Assembly (NCBI GenBank): GCA_035528395.1
Contig: DATKYR010000264.1
Location: 1 to 64,000, forward strand
Length of the DNA: 64,000 nt
Direction of reading: 5' to 3'
From: NIOZ-UU13 sp035528395
Lineage (GTDB): Bacteria; Planctomycetota; Phycisphaerae; Sedimentisphaerales; Anaerobacaceae
Positions 42,888 through 52,260 of the stretch are shown here, piece after piece. The notes beneath the pieces were generated by a model that was not told where the DNA came from, did not search any database, and saw nothing but the letters and a program-made list of their open reading frames with translations. Every line of letters starts with the position of its first letter. Within the stretch, counting starts at the first letter, position 1. A program made the position numbers and the translations under genes.

Positions 42888-44780
42888 ATGAGAAAGTACC
42901 TTGTAAAATGTTCAATGCCGGTGTGTGTGCTGCTGACGGTAATTGTTCTTTTGGGTGAGAAGGGTCTCGCAAAGACGGGAGATTATCTATCTCCGATTTC
43001 TGTTGTTACCGGTCGCGATGGGAAGGTGCTTTATATTGCCGAGGCCACTGCTAATCAGGTTGCGGTTTTTGATATCGCTTCCGGTAAGGTTAGCAAGGTG
43101 ATATCCGTTGGGGAGAATCCTGTCGGTCTTGCAATTTCTGCCGACGGGAGCAAGCTTTATGTGACCTCTGCAGTACCTGCAGGTAAGGTGCAGGTAATTG
43201 ACGTTCGCGGCGGCAGTGTGACCGATAGTATCGCCGTGGGCCATACGCCTGTTGCGGTTGTTGGAAGCCCGGACGGCAAAACGCTTTATGCCTGCAATCA
43301 GTTCAACAACAACGTCAGCGTCATCGACCTTGGTTCAAAAAAACAGGTCGCTGCGATTGCCGTAACGCGTGAACCCGTTGCTGCCGCGCTTACGTCGGAC
43401 GGCAAATTTCTGTTTGTTGCCAATCATCTTCCGGCCGGCGCCGCCAACGCCGATTATTTTGCTTCGGTCGTCTCGGTCGTCGACACGGCTGCAAAGATGG
43501 TCTCCGGGAATATCGAACTTCCCGACGGCAGCACGAATGTTCGCGGTATAACCATCTCGCCGGACGGCAGGAACGCTTATGTCACACATGTGCTTGCCCG
43601 TTATAAATTTCCGGTGACATACCTCGAAAAGGGCTGGGTTAATACCAATGCGATGACTATCATCGATGTGCCGGGGCGCAAGTTTGTCAATACCGTTCTT
43701 GTTGATGACGTTGATCTTGGAGCTGCCAATCCCTATGATGTAGTTTGTACGGCCGACGGCAAGAACATCCTGATAACCCATGCCGGCACATATGAGCTGA
43801 GTGTAATTGAGCGCGAAGGGCTCCATTCGCGGTTGCTCCCGGCCCGGACGGCAAGAAGCTTCACGTCTGAAATTCATTCGAGAGCCAGCAGAAAGTTTTC
43901 CGATGCCTTGTATTCCGCAGATGATGTGCCGAACGACCTTACATTTCTTGTCGGCATTCGTCGCAGATTGAAACTGGCCGGTATCGGGCCCCGCGGCCTC
44001 GCTGTCATCGACACAAAGGTTTATATAGCAGAGTATTTCACAGACAGTATCGGCATAGTCGATATCGGCCCCGATACGCAGCCCGGAGCCAAATCGATAC
44101 CGCTCGGTAAAGTTAGAGACGTGACAGCAGTTCGCAAGGGGGAGGCCCTCTTTAACGATGCTTCGCTTTCCTTCCAGATGTGGAATAGCTGCACGAGCTG
44201 CCATACCGGCGATGGACGTGCGAGCGCGCTGAACTGGGACCTGCTAAACGACGGAGTAGCCAATCCGAAGAATACCAAGAGTCTGCTCCTGGCGCATAAG
44301 ACTCCGCCTGCAATGATTACCGGCGTTCGTGCAAATGCCGAAGCTGCAGTCCGCAGCGGCATTCAATACATCCAGTTTGCCGAGGCTATTGAGGGGAAAG
44401 CACAGTATATCGATGAGTACCTGAAGTCTCTTACGCCTGTTGCCAGTCCGTATCTTGTCGGCGGCGAGCTGAGCGAGGCAGCTAAGAACGGTGAAAAGCT
44501 CTTCAAGAAGGCCGGCTGCGCGCTGTGTCATGCGGGGCCGCTTTATACCAACATGGGCAAATACGACGTCGGCACGAGCACGGACGAAGAAGACTATAAG
44601 GAGTTTGATACACCCACGCTTGTGGAAGTATGGCGAACGGCACCATATCTTCATGACGGAAGGGCAGTGACAATCAAAGAAGTTTTGACAAAGTTCAACA
44701 AGGGCGACCGGCACGGCGAGACCTCGAACCTCAGCGAAAAAGAAATTGCCGACTTGGCCGAATACGTCCTGACACGGTAA
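42888..44780 (+). CDS. YVTN beta-propeller protein fused to a di-haem cytochrome/peroxidase-like domain
   Basis: A 630-residue exported protein (signal peptide about 7-27). Residues 35-310 contain YVTN-type beta-propeller repeats ('SPISVVTGRDGKVLYIAEAT', 'VGLAISADGSKLYVTS', 'VAVVGSPDGKTLYACN', 'RGITISPDGRNAYVTH'). A C-terminal di-haem part follows, with CTSCH at about 435-439 and CALCH at about 544-548, plus 'DTPTLVEVWRTAPYLHDGRA', typical of MauG/cytochrome c peroxidase-like proteins. Such proteins oxidise a substrate or partner outside the cytoplasm. It starts 21 bp after the glycosyltransferase gene. The substrate is unknown. Confidence 0.87.
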   Translation: MRKYLVKCSMPVCVLLTVIVLLGEKGLAKTGDYLSPISVVTGRDGKVLYIAEATANQVAVFDIASGKVSKVISVGENPVGLAISADGSKLYVTSAVPAGKVQVIDVRGGSVTDSIAVGHTPVAVVGSPDGKTLYACNQFNNNVSVIDLGSKKQVAAIAVTREPVAAALTSDGKFLFVANHLPAGAANADYFASVVSVVDTAAKMVSGNIELPDGSTNVRGITISPDGRNAYVTHVLARYKFPVTYLEKGWVNTNAMTIIDVPGRKFVNTVLVDDVDLGAANPYDVVCTADGKNILITHAGTYELSVIEREGLHSRLLPARTARSFTSEIHSRASRKFSDALYSADDVPNDLTFLVGIRRRLKLAGIGPRGLAVIDTKVYIAEYFTDSIGIVDIGPDTQPGAKSIPLGKVRDVTAVRKGEALFNDASLSFQMWNSCTSCHTGDGRASALNWDLLNDGVANPKNTKSLLLAHKTPPAMITGVRANAEAAVRSGIQYIQFAEAIEGKAQYIDEYLKSLTPVASPYLVGGELSEAAKNGEKLFKKAGCALCHAGPLYTNMGKYDVGTSTDEEDYKEFDTPTLVEVWRTAPYLHDGRAVTIKEVLTKFNKGDRHGETSNLSEKEIADLAEYVLTR

Positions 44781-44920
44781 AATCTGGTCTGCAGAGAAAG
44801 AAAATATTGAAATAATTGTCCACAGGCTATACAATGATAAAAGTATAATAACACCAAATCAAAGTCGGATAAACAGAAATACTCTGCCATACTTGAAATA
44901 TAAAAGAAATGGAGATGATT

Positions 44921-45121
44921 ATGGGGTCAATTGATGAAATAAAATCTGCTATTGCTCATCTTCCTGAGAAGGAATTTAATTCATTCGTTGATTGGTTTCA
45001 GAAATTTGAGGAAGAACGGTGGGATAAAGAGCTTGAGAACGATATTGCCCAGGGGAAGTTAGATAATTTGGCAGATGAAGCTTTGAATGAGTTCGACGCA
45101 GGGAAGTGCAGTGAATTATGA
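44921..45121 (+). CDS. Type II antitoxin-like protein
   Basis: A 66-residue acidic protein. GGAG six bases before the ATG at 44921 (MGSIDEIKSAI) makes that a better start than the ATG at 44909. 'AIAHLPEKEFNSFVDWFQKF' and 'ELENDIAQGKLDNLADEALN' followed by 'EFDAGKCSEL' match a family of small antitoxins found before RelE/ParE toxins. It overlaps the toxin gene by ATGA-type coupling (45118-45121). It should bind and block the toxin and probably represses its own promoter. Confidence 0.75.
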   Translation: MGSIDEIKSAIAHLPEKEFNSFVDWFQKFEEERWDKELENDIAQGKLDNLADEALNEFDAGKCSEL

Positions 45122-45387
45122 AGCATTTTGCAACCTCAAGATTCTGGGATTGTTATAACAAACTCTCACCTGTAACTCAAAGTCTGGCTGATAAGAATTT
45201 CGCACTTCTTAGACAAAACCCTCACCATCCTTCCCTAAAACTAAAGAAGATTGGAAAATACTGGTCTGTACGAACAGGGCTGCATTATCGTGCTTTGGGG
45301 ATTGATACTCCGGATGAAACCGGAATCATTTGGTTCTGGATTGGCTCCCATTCTGAATATAACCGACTCATTGCGAAAAATTATTAG
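45118..45387 (+). CDS. RelE/ParE-superfamily toxin-like protein
   Basis: An 89-residue basic protein. The small barrel-like strands 'HPSLKLKKIGKYWSVRTGLH', 'YRALGID' and 'IIWFWIGSHSEYNRLI' match RelE-type toxins that act on mRNA or ribosomes. Arg and His residues are kept at the C-terminus ('SHSEY'). The gene starts inside the antitoxin gene's last codons, the usual arrangement of type II pairs. Whether it is active cannot be told; no stop or frameshift is present. Confidence 0.78.
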   Translation: MKHFATSRFWDCYNKLSPVTQSLADKNFALLRQNPHHPSLKLKKIGKYWSVRTGLHYRALGIDTPDETGIIWFWIGSHSEYNRLIAKNY

Positions 45388-45409
45388 TATATCTTCCGCT
45401 TAATATATA

Positions 45410-46345
45410 ATGAGAGAAAAGCTGATAACTCGTTATGAAAATAATCCCATCCTGACAAAGGACGATATCCCTTATCCGGTTCAGACGGTTCACAATGCCG
45501 GCGTTACGAAATTTGACGGCCGATATATAATGCTGTTTCGCTCACATCTCGATACCGGCAGGTCTATAATTGGCTTAGCGGAAAGTGATGATGGTTTCAA
45601 TTTTAAGGCCGGTCCGGAGCCTTTTATGACGCCGAGTAAAGAGCCGATATTTTGTGTGTATGAAGAATTTGGCGTCGAAGACCCGCGAATTACATATCTG
45701 GAAAGTGCCTATTATATAACATACAGCGCATATTCGGCAAATGGAGTTCGCACCGGCTTAGCTAAAACAACCGATTTCAAATCGGTCGAAAGAGTGGCCT
45801 TTATTACGCAGGCCGATTACAGAAATACCGTGCTTTTCCCGGGAAAAATCAACGGCAGATATGTCAGACTCGACAGGCCTCATTCGGAAATCAGTCCCTG
45901 GTCAATATGGATTAGTTTTTCGCTGGACATGCTGCACTGGGGCGATTCAAAACTGGTTATCAAACCTGTTAAATATCACTGGGATGAGATGAAAATCGGC
46001 CCCGGTGCCCCGCCGATTCGCACTGACCGAGGCTGGCTGAATATCTATCACGGCGTCTTTCCTACAATGGACGGCCACGTATATCGGCTCGGCGTTGCTT
46101 TGCACAAGCTCGATGACCCTGCAGAGATTCTCGGTGTTGGCGACCGCTGGATTTTACAACCCGAAGACCCATGGGAGGTGGTTGGCTACGTGCACAACGT
46201 AGTCTTTACCTGCGGTGCTGTGCCGGAAGATGATGGGACATTGAAATTATACTGGGGTGGGGCCGATAAGGTCATGTGCGCCGGCACGGCAGTAATCGAC
46301 GAGCTTGTAGAACTTTGTCTTACTGATTCAAGGCCTGCTATGTAA
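45410..46345 (+). CDS. GH130 family glycoside phosphorylase (mannoside type)
   Basis: A 311-residue cytoplasmic protein with GH130 blocks: 'ENNPILTKDDIPYPVQTVHN', 'GVEDPRITYLESAYYITYS' with the catalytic Asp, 'RNTVLFPGKINGRYVRLDRP', 'KIGPGAPPIRTDRGWLNIYH', and 'YVHNVVFTCG'. The family cleaves beta-mannosides with phosphate to give mannose-1-phosphate; some members are hydrolases. The Pro-Gly-Ala-Pro-Pro loop matches the phosphorylase type. The gene follows the toxin gene by 22 bp but is probably unrelated to it. It fits the carbohydrate theme of the window. Confidence 0.9.
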   Translation: MREKLITRYENNPILTKDDIPYPVQTVHNAGVTKFDGRYIMLFRSHLDTGRSIIGLAESDDGFNFKAGPEPFMTPSKEPIFCVYEEFGVEDPRITYLESAYYITYSAYSANGVRTGLAKTTDFKSVERVAFITQADYRNTVLFPGKINGRYVRLDRPHSEISPWSIWISFSLDMLHWGDSKLVIKPVKYHWDEMKIGPGAPPIRTDRGWLNIYHGVFPTMDGHVYRLGVALHKLDDPAEILGVGDRWILQPEDPWEVVGYVHNVVFTCGAVPEDDGTLKLYWGGADKVMCAGTAVIDELVELCLTDSRPAM

Positions 46346-46435
46346 TAATTCCAGATAAGGGATTTGGTAATAACGATAAGGAACACCGGCTGAAGTATTC
46401 CCGGCTCGCCGCGGTCAGTCGAAGGCGTTCGCCGG

Positions 46436-46855
46436 TTAGTTTCCTATGACTCTTTTGAAATCATACACGCTGTTTCCGATATCTGAGAACGTGAAGCCAT
46501 CATCCCCGCTCTGAGGTGCGTAGGATGATATCATTATGGAGATGTACAAGCCCTCTTCCCAATTGGTCGAGGCTCTCTGAACCACAACGATATTACCTCG
46601 ATGTCTGTAAAGCCTGATGGGTTTGAGCCTTTTAATCTCATCTGTCCAGTATTTTTTGGCAATCTCGTCCGATGGCTTTTGTGCACCTGAATTGACCGCC
46701 TTGATATATTGAATATGGGTTTGAAGCGCTGCTGTAGCCAAATTGTCCGGTAAGGGGCCGGCATCTCCACCACCCGGCTTCTTTTGGCAACCAAAGACGA
46801 CGAACAGGCAACCGAACAAACATACAAGACCGACAACCAAATGTAATCTGAACAT
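46436..46855 (-). CDS. Small lipoprotein of unknown function
   Basis: About 139 residues. The ATG at 46855 is preceded by GAGGAGC; an in-frame ATG at 46873 is the alternative. The N-terminus is hydrophobic and ends in a lipobox-like 'VVFGC'. The mature part has no recognised domain ('LQTHIQYIKAVNSGA', 'IRLYRHRGNIVVVQRAS', 'YISIMISSYAPQSG'); it looks like a small beta-rich fold. It stands between converging genes and has no clear operon. Confidence 0.65.
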   Translation of the reverse strand: MFRLHLVVGLVCLFGCLFVVFGCQKKPGGGDAGPLPDNLATAALQTHIQYIKAVNSGAQKPSDEIAKKYWTDEIKRLKPIRLYRHRGNIVVVQRASTNWEEGLYISIMISSYAPQSGDDGFTFSDIGNSVYDFKRVIGN

Positions 46856-47104
46856 TACGATATAGCTCCTCATTTCGTGAATCTAACTATGTATTATATG
46901 TTTTTCTTATAATAACCTTTTATGCCTTATACATTTATTTTGGTGGAGCAAGCCCCACCTCTTCGCTGCAGATTGACAAAGTTTATCTCACAATAACTAA
47001 AAGATAAACGGTCTTAGCAAAACAGTCAACTGATTTGAAGAAAAATGGGAGTAAGAACCCCACGTGAAATCCGACACCGGTCAGGCTTCGACGGACGAGC
47101 CCGG

Positions 47105-47136
47105 GGCTAAATATTTAGCCTGCGGTTTTACCGCAG
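47105..47136. terminator. Double palindrome at the end of the RNase Z-like gene
   Basis: GGCTAAATATTTAGCC (47105-47120) is a perfect palindrome directly beside CTGCGG-TTTTA-CCGCAG (47120-47136). The stop codon of the minus-strand gene (47128-47130) lies in the loop of the second. It may stop or stabilise the transcript. Confidence 0.5.
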
Positions 47137-47982
47137 TTTCGGTCTTTTGGCCATAAGGAGAGTAATTCTGTCGTACTCATCCTTCGGCAGGGCATCTTTT
47201 AATATTTTTCGGATTTCACGCATTGGGGTTCGCTGGGTGATATGTGTGATTATAATGTGCTCGTTGTTCATTTTGTCGAGCAGTGTTTTGAATTCATCGA
47301 TGTGCATGTGTCTGCCGGCCTCGGCCCGGCCGGAATGCTCGCCTTCATAGAATGTGCACTCGGCAATTAAAATCTTACTTTCAGCAATATATTTTAACTG
47401 CGAAAAGTCAACGTACTGTGTATCGCCGAGATAAGTAACAATCGGAATCTCAAGGGGATAGTCGATTTCCACGCCCTGTTTTTTTAGCTCGACTATTTGT
47501 GGACTTGTAAGGCCGACGTACTCGGGTTTTAGCTTTTTTCGTTTCTCAATTACACTATAACCGACAGAGCCTTTGCTGTGCTTTGTTGGGAATACCCTCG
47601 TAATGAGATTGGGCTTTATCTGATATTCGTCGCCGGGTTTTACGCCGACGAGCTTGCCGGGAACTTTATTGCCGTCCAGCCGGGACCAGGCATCGATTAT
47701 TTCTCTCATCGGCCCTAATAGGTTTTTTGGAGCTAAAATCGTTCCGGGGGATATACCGCAGAAGTTTCGCTGCGACAGATAATATGCGATACCGGCAGCG
47801 TGGTCCATGTGGCCGTGCGTCAGTAAAATATGGTTTATGGGAATAATCTGGTCGGGGGCCTTGCCGACGTCGAAACAGACGTCAAGCTGCGGCACTGCGA
47901 CAACGGTCTCTTCGCCGGCGACCGAATAGCCGATTATTTCCAAATCATCTATCTTTATGCTTGCTAAATTGTGGCTTGGCAT
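47128..47982 (-). CDS. RNase Z-like metallo-beta-lactamase-fold hydrolase
   Basis: A 284-residue protein. H56-G-H-M-D-H61 in 'ILLTHGHMDHAAG' is the zinc site of the metallo-beta-lactamase fold. 'TYLGDTQY', 'LIAECTFYEGEHSG' and 'RHMHIDEF' with 'IIITHITQRT' are the other metal-binding blocks in the order seen in RNase Z/ElaC relatives. The family cleaves tRNA 3' ends or phosphodiesters. It lacks the long exosite arm of true RNase Z, so it could be a relative with another substrate. It is transcribed alone. Confidence 0.85.
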   Translation of the reverse strand: MPSHNLASIKIDDLEIIGYSVAGEETVVAVPQLDVCFDVGKAPDQIIPINHILLTHGHMDHAAGIAYYLSQRNFCGISPGTILAPKNLLGPMREIIDAWSRLDGNKVPGKLVGVKPGDEYQIKPNLITRVFPTKHSKGSVGYSVIEKRKKLKPEYVGLTSPQIVELKKQGVEIDYPLEIPIVTYLGDTQYVDFSQLKYIAESKILIAECTFYEGEHSGRAEAGRHMHIDEFKTLLDKMNNEHIIITHITQRTPMREIRKILKDALPKDEYDRITLLMAKRPKLR

Positions 47983-48146
47983 TAAACTATCCTAAAACAG
48001 CACTTCAGAAAGGTAATAGTAGGGCGGATAGAGGGTTGTGTCAATTTTTTTTGATATAAGGTGTTGATGGGTGCACATTAAACTTTCCGCGGGGTTGGTA
48101 CAAAATAAGGGACCGTCAACATCTCTCGGTTAATGGGGCAATTTCA

Positions 48147-50462
48147 ATGTTTGCTGAGCAAACTGATCACAAAATAAATGTCGGTAAGAAGGGCCGGTTA
48201 AGACGCCTTGTTGGGATAATAGGTTGTTTTATCTTACTAATACTGGTTATTCTTGTCATAGCTAAGGTCTGGCTTGTTCCCGGTATAATCCGGCAGGAAG
48301 TGAAGAAGGTATTATCAAAATTCTGCGTAGGGCCGGTTGAAATTGAAAGCGTTGAAGCGAATCTATCCGGGCAGGTCTATCTTAAAGGAATTAATTTTTA
48401 TGACGAGATAAGTCGTAAGTGGTTGTTTGTTGAGGAAGTAAAGGCCAATCTGGCTGACTGGCCGGGTTTAAGTCCCGTTATAACGGAAATAGAGATTGAT
48501 GGAGTGGGCCTGCAAATATTAGCGGCTGATGGTAAAATCTTCCTGCCGCCTGTGCGTTTATCTGAGCGATCTGTTAGTCCAAGCAAGAAACCTGACCTCC
48601 GTAAACTAACCATTACAAAAGCTGCAATCACAATTATAGATAAACGGGGCTCAAAGACCGTTTACGACAATTTTACTTTGTCGGCTTTCAGGAAGAATGG
48701 CATTTACGAATTGTTGTTGAACCGGGCGAGTGCTGAAAGTACAGAACACTTCCTTGTCGAAGGCAGAGTCAACTTTGAGAACCTTAACCTAGATGCTTCC
48801 CTGCAAATGAAGCATCGATTTACAAAATCAGAAATGGTTACCGCTTTGACTGCCTTGGATATGCCTGGAGTGTCGGGCGAAGGTAGTGTTGCGGCGGAAT
48901 TGTCAGTTAAGGGTTGCGTAAAGAAACCGATACTATTGCAACCGACAGGAACAATCCTATTCAGTGACTGGACAATAGAGTCGGAAAATGAAGTAATAAG
49001 TAAATTTGATACTACAATCGAAGTAAGTAACCGGGGAATATCGCTTGATAACCTTGCCGTGCGGGACGCGAATGGACTTGAGTGGCTCAGCGCAAAAACA
49101 TCAAAGCTGACTTTTGAAAACTGGCCTGGCTTAAGGCCGACCTTGAATGAGATAGAAACAGAAGGGCTTGCATTGCAGACCCGCCTGGTTGATGGTAAGC
49201 TTCGCCTTCCTGTGGAGTTATCTTCGAACAAATCTGTCGGGTCGAAGAGCGATTACTTCAACTTTAAGAAACTTGTGGTCAGAAATGCGTCTTTTGGTTT
49301 AGCCGACCGTCAAGGTTCGAAAATAGATTGTGATTATTTATCGCTGCAGCCTGCCGGGCAGGAGGGCTTCTATGATATTTTACTGACGTGCAAAGGGCCC
49401 GAGGAACGGGATAGAATTTCTCTGAAAGGGGCTGTAAATCCGGCGAGTTCGGAGGTCAGTCTTTCATTGGAAATGGATCACACTGCCAAAAAGCAGGAAA
49501 CGGCCATTGTTTTTGCTGCACTGGGGATGCCTCAGGCCTCAGCTGAGGGCAAACTGGTTGCCGATTTGAGAATAGCAGGCCGTTTGAATGAGCCGTCAGA
49601 ATTACAGTTGAACGGAAGTGCTAAATTCGATGAGTTTGTTCTGTTTGTTAGAGACAAAGTGCTGGCGAATAACCTGTTCACAATAGCCGAAGTCAAAGAC
49701 CATCTCCTCAGTTTCAATGAGTTTAATGCGGTTGTGTGTAACGGCCCCGTCGAGGGCTCGATATATATCGAATCTAAACAAAACCGGTTGATAAGATTAA
49801 GTGGGCAATTTCTGGGCCGGAAGATGAACTTTGTGGAGTTGACGTCTATCTTAGGTGAGGGCGGCAAAAAAGCAACAAAAGGCTCAGTTACACTAAAATA
49901 TAATTTTACCGCCGCGGGTAGTGGCTTGAAAAGCCTTAGTGGTTACGGAAGCATTTTTCTTGATGATGCTGATATTACCGTTCTTCCAATAATTCCCTTT
50001 ATATTCAGTAATATAGGGCTGGCGAAGCTTGACCCTTTGAGGATGGCCGATGTAGAGTGCATATTTAGTATGGCCGGACCTGTCGTGAAGATCCAAAGTG
50101 CACATATAGCCAATACTTATGCAGCAGTAGTCGCCGAGCCTGGCGGGACGATAGACCTGCAAACTAAGCAAGTCGAAATGTACGTAAACGCCGTGCCTTT
50201 AGAAAAAATTGAGTCTATCATCAGGCAGTTACCAATTTTGGATATATTTTTCAACTTGAAGGACAAGCTCACACGTCTTTATATTAAAGGAAATTGGTCA
50301 GATCCTCCGACGAAGCTAATAACAAAAAGGCCGATAGAAGATATCAAAGAAGGTACTGTTGGCTTTCTACAGGATGTGGTAAAAAACGGTGGTCAAATCA
50401 GCCAGGCTATGCTGAAGGGATTTGGGGTAATATTTAAAGCTCCAGCAAATAGCAAAAAGTGA
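48147..50462 (+). CDS. AsmA/TamB-like inner-membrane-anchored protein
   Basis: A 771-residue protein with one N-terminal transmembrane helix (about 24-46: 'LVGIIGCFILLILVILVI'). The rest is long and beta-rich with repeats of the form 'VEANLSGQVYLKGINFYD', 'VKANLADWPGLSPVITEIEI' and 'LRPTLNEIETEGLALQ', then a C-terminal AsmA-like part ('GSIFLDDADITVLPIIPFIF', 'TIDLQTKQVEMYVNAVPLEK'). AsmA-like proteins are thought to bridge the periplasm and carry phospholipids to the outer membrane. The next gene starts 19 bp downstream. The family call is from layout and the final domain. Confidence 0.8.
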   Translation: MFAEQTDHKINVGKKGRLRRLVGIIGCFILLILVILVIAKVWLVPGIIRQEVKKVLSKFCVGPVEIESVEANLSGQVYLKGINFYDEISRKWLFVEEVKANLADWPGLSPVITEIEIDGVGLQILAADGKIFLPPVRLSERSVSPSKKPDLRKLTITKAAITIIDKRGSKTVYDNFTLSAFRKNGIYELLLNRASAESTEHFLVEGRVNFENLNLDASLQMKHRFTKSEMVTALTALDMPGVSGEGSVAAELSVKGCVKKPILLQPTGTILFSDWTIESENEVISKFDTTIEVSNRGISLDNLAVRDANGLEWLSAKTSKLTFENWPGLRPTLNEIETEGLALQTRLVDGKLRLPVELSSNKSVGSKSDYFNFKKLVVRNASFGLADRQGSKIDCDYLSLQPAGQEGFYDILLTCKGPEERDRISLKGAVNPASSEVSLSLEMDHTAKKQETAIVFAALGMPQASAEGKLVADLRIAGRLNEPSELQLNGSAKFDEFVLFVRDKVLANNLFTIAEVKDHLLSFNEFNAVVCNGPVEGSIYIESKQNRLIRLSGQFLGRKMNFVELTSILGEGGKKATKGSVTLKYNFTAAGSGLKSLSGYGSIFLDDADITVLPIIPFIFSNIGLAKLDPLRMADVECIFSMAGPVVKIQSAHIANTYAAVVAEPGGTIDLQTKQVEMYVNAVPLEKIESIIRQLPILDIFFNLKDKLTRLYIKGNWSDPPTKLITKRPIEDIKEGTVGFLQDVVKNGGQISQAMLKGFGVIFKAPANSKK

Positions 50463-50480
50463 GAATCGAGGCGGTTTATA

Positions 50481-51209
50481 ATGCCTGATAAGCGAACTCA
50501 TAGAGGGCCTCATCCGGCGGATGAAAAGTTGTTTGCCGCCGGTGCAATTTCCAATTTGCGGACGGCGATTGCCGATTTTTCGCTTCTGCTGACGAGAGGT
50601 TATGCAGAAAAAGGCACACTAAAATTAGTCGGTGACAGGTTTTCGCTTACGGAAAGGCAAAGATTGGCTATTATGCGCAGCGCCTGCTCCGACCAACAGC
50701 TCGCCTCTCGAAACCGGCGCTGCATCGCGCTGGAAAATCTTGCGGGCCAATCAATCGCCATTGACGGTTACAATGTATTGATAACAGTTGAAGCAGCGAT
50801 GAGCGGCGGTGTGATTTTTAAAGGATGTGACGGCTGCTTTCGGGATTTGGCAAGCGTACACGGAACGTACCGCAAAGTTACCGAAACAATACCGGCTGTG
50901 CAGCTTATAGGTCAGTTCCTGCGAGAAGTCGGCGCAGGCAAAGCCCTGTGGCTGCTGGATAGCCCGGTATCCAACAGCGGCCGATTGAAAACACTAATCG
51001 GCGAACTGGCCCGCAAAAACAATTGGAACTGGGAGATTGAACTTCTGTTGAGTCCGGATGCCGAGCTGAAAAAAAGCGACTTGATTGTAGCCAGCAGTGA
51101 CAGTGTTGTGCTCGATGGCTGCAAGAGATGGACCAACCTCGCCGCCGAAATCATCACGCAGAAACTCCCCTCGGCAACCGTGATAGACCTCGCCCCCAAC
51201 GCCACGTAG
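50481..51209 (+). CDS. DUF434-family protein
   Basis: A 242-residue cytoplasmic protein. An N-terminal DUF434-like part ('NLRTAIADFSLLLTRGYAEK', 'LVGDRFSLTERQRLAIMRSA') is followed by a nuclease/Toprim-like part ('IDGYNVLITVEAAMSGG', 'GKALWLLDSPVSNSGRLKTL', 'IVASSDSVVLDGC'). The acidic residues in 'IDGYN', 'LLDSPVSNS' and 'SSDSVVLD' suggest a metal-binding PIN- or NYN-like fold. It is probably co-transcribed with the AsmA-like gene. No function has been shown for the family to my knowledge. Confidence 0.8.
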   Translation: MPDKRTHRGPHPADEKLFAAGAISNLRTAIADFSLLLTRGYAEKGTLKLVGDRFSLTERQRLAIMRSACSDQQLASRNRRCIALENLAGQSIAIDGYNVLITVEAAMSGGVIFKGCDGCFRDLASVHGTYRKVTETIPAVQLIGQFLREVGAGKALWLLDSPVSNSGRLKTLIGELARKNNWNWEIELLLSPDAELKKSDLIVASSDSVVLDGCKRWTNLAAEIITQKLPSATVIDLAPNAT

Positions 51210-51388
51210 CCTTTGAATTCATTGTCCTCTCGCCAAGCCGCCCTGAACGCTAAGTGGCTGGAATGCAATCTCCTTCCGTATTCGAGTAAGGCATCCCCCA
51301 ACATTTCATACCATTCCTCCTATCATGCTTAACCCAGGGGCTCCGCGGCAAGGTTACGAGTACACTGCAGCCTTTGTTTGGGCGGTAT

Positions 51389-51880
51389 TCAGTGATATCT
51401 TTTGTTGCCGTCCTTGTCAGTAATGACAACGCTCCCGTGATCCGAAATAGTCAATCGTTCGGTAATGCCCACAAAAATCCTGTTGAAAAAACTGATTGCA
51501 AAGTTCTCCGGAGTTGAATCCGGTCCTTACTGAACGTGGACGATATTGTTGGCTTCTGCTACCTTCCCTGCCCCATCTTGCAGTGGTAAAGGCGAAACGA
51601 TTATTCCACCCGATGCACTGGTATCAATAATTCGGTATGCAAGACCACCAACCGCTTCCTGATTGAGTCGCTTTGACCGGTGTTGTCGGCACTCAATCAG
51701 CATAATTGCGCTGTTGTTACCTTCACGCAAGCCTTTTGCGTCAATTTCCCAAGACGTTCCACTACTGCCAGTGATTTTCTGCTTTGGATCAACGCGCTCA
51801 AGGCCAAATTCTTGTCGAAAGAGATTGAGAAAATAGCGAGCTATGTCTTCGTAACTTTTCCAAGACTGCTGAGTACTCAC
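51389..51880 (-). pseudogene. Restriction-endonuclease-like protein with an in-frame stop
   Basis: From ATG 51880 the first 117 codons ('YEDIARYFLNLFRQEFGLER', 'GSSGTSWEIDAKG', 'IMLIECRQHRSKRLNQEAVG') look like an Mrr/restriction-endonuclease fold with the E-I-D...E-C-R pattern of PD-(D/E)XK nucleases. A TAA at 51527-51529 ends it. The same frame then runs on for 45 more codons ('STPENFAISFFNRIFVGITE', 'RLTISDHGSVVITDKDGN') to a TGA at 51389. The tail is protein-like, so the TAA is probably a nonsense mutation. The truncated product might still be made. No methyltransferase is nearby. Confidence 0.65.
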
Positions 51881-52259
51881 AGAACTCTCTCAAGATAAAT
51901 TCCAGGATGCCCAACTATGTCATATATGGTTTCCGTCTATGACTGCTGGTTCCAACAGTTGTCAGCCTGAGACGACAGATCCAATCTCCACGCAAAGCCT
52001 TTCTTGCGACGGAGATGCGGATATCTACTGCTTATTGACGTGGTCATATATTTTTTCCGCATAAGATACCTGCCTCAACGATTCTGGAGCAAACTTTTAA
52101 ATTGCTGGTGCTTTGCTTATATCATCCGTCTCGTGCATTCCCGACATCCAGGTCTCCTTCGATAACAACAAAGATAATAGTATGACACACCGGTCAAGTC
52201 AACCATGGCGGCAGATTAGTTATCTGCCGGATTCAATGGCCTATTCACTTCCATTTCAT
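51881..52259. other. Intergenic region
   Basis: No gene supported in about 0.38 kb. The right end carries the short copy C of the dispersed repeat. Confidence 0.4.
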
Positions 52260-52260
52260 T
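52213..52260 (+). repeat. Dispersed repeat, short copy C
   Basis: GTTATCTGCCGGATTCAATG followed by GCCTATTCACTTCCATTTCAT matches the two ends of copy A (7083 and its right flank to 7198) with the middle missing. Confidence 0.6.
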
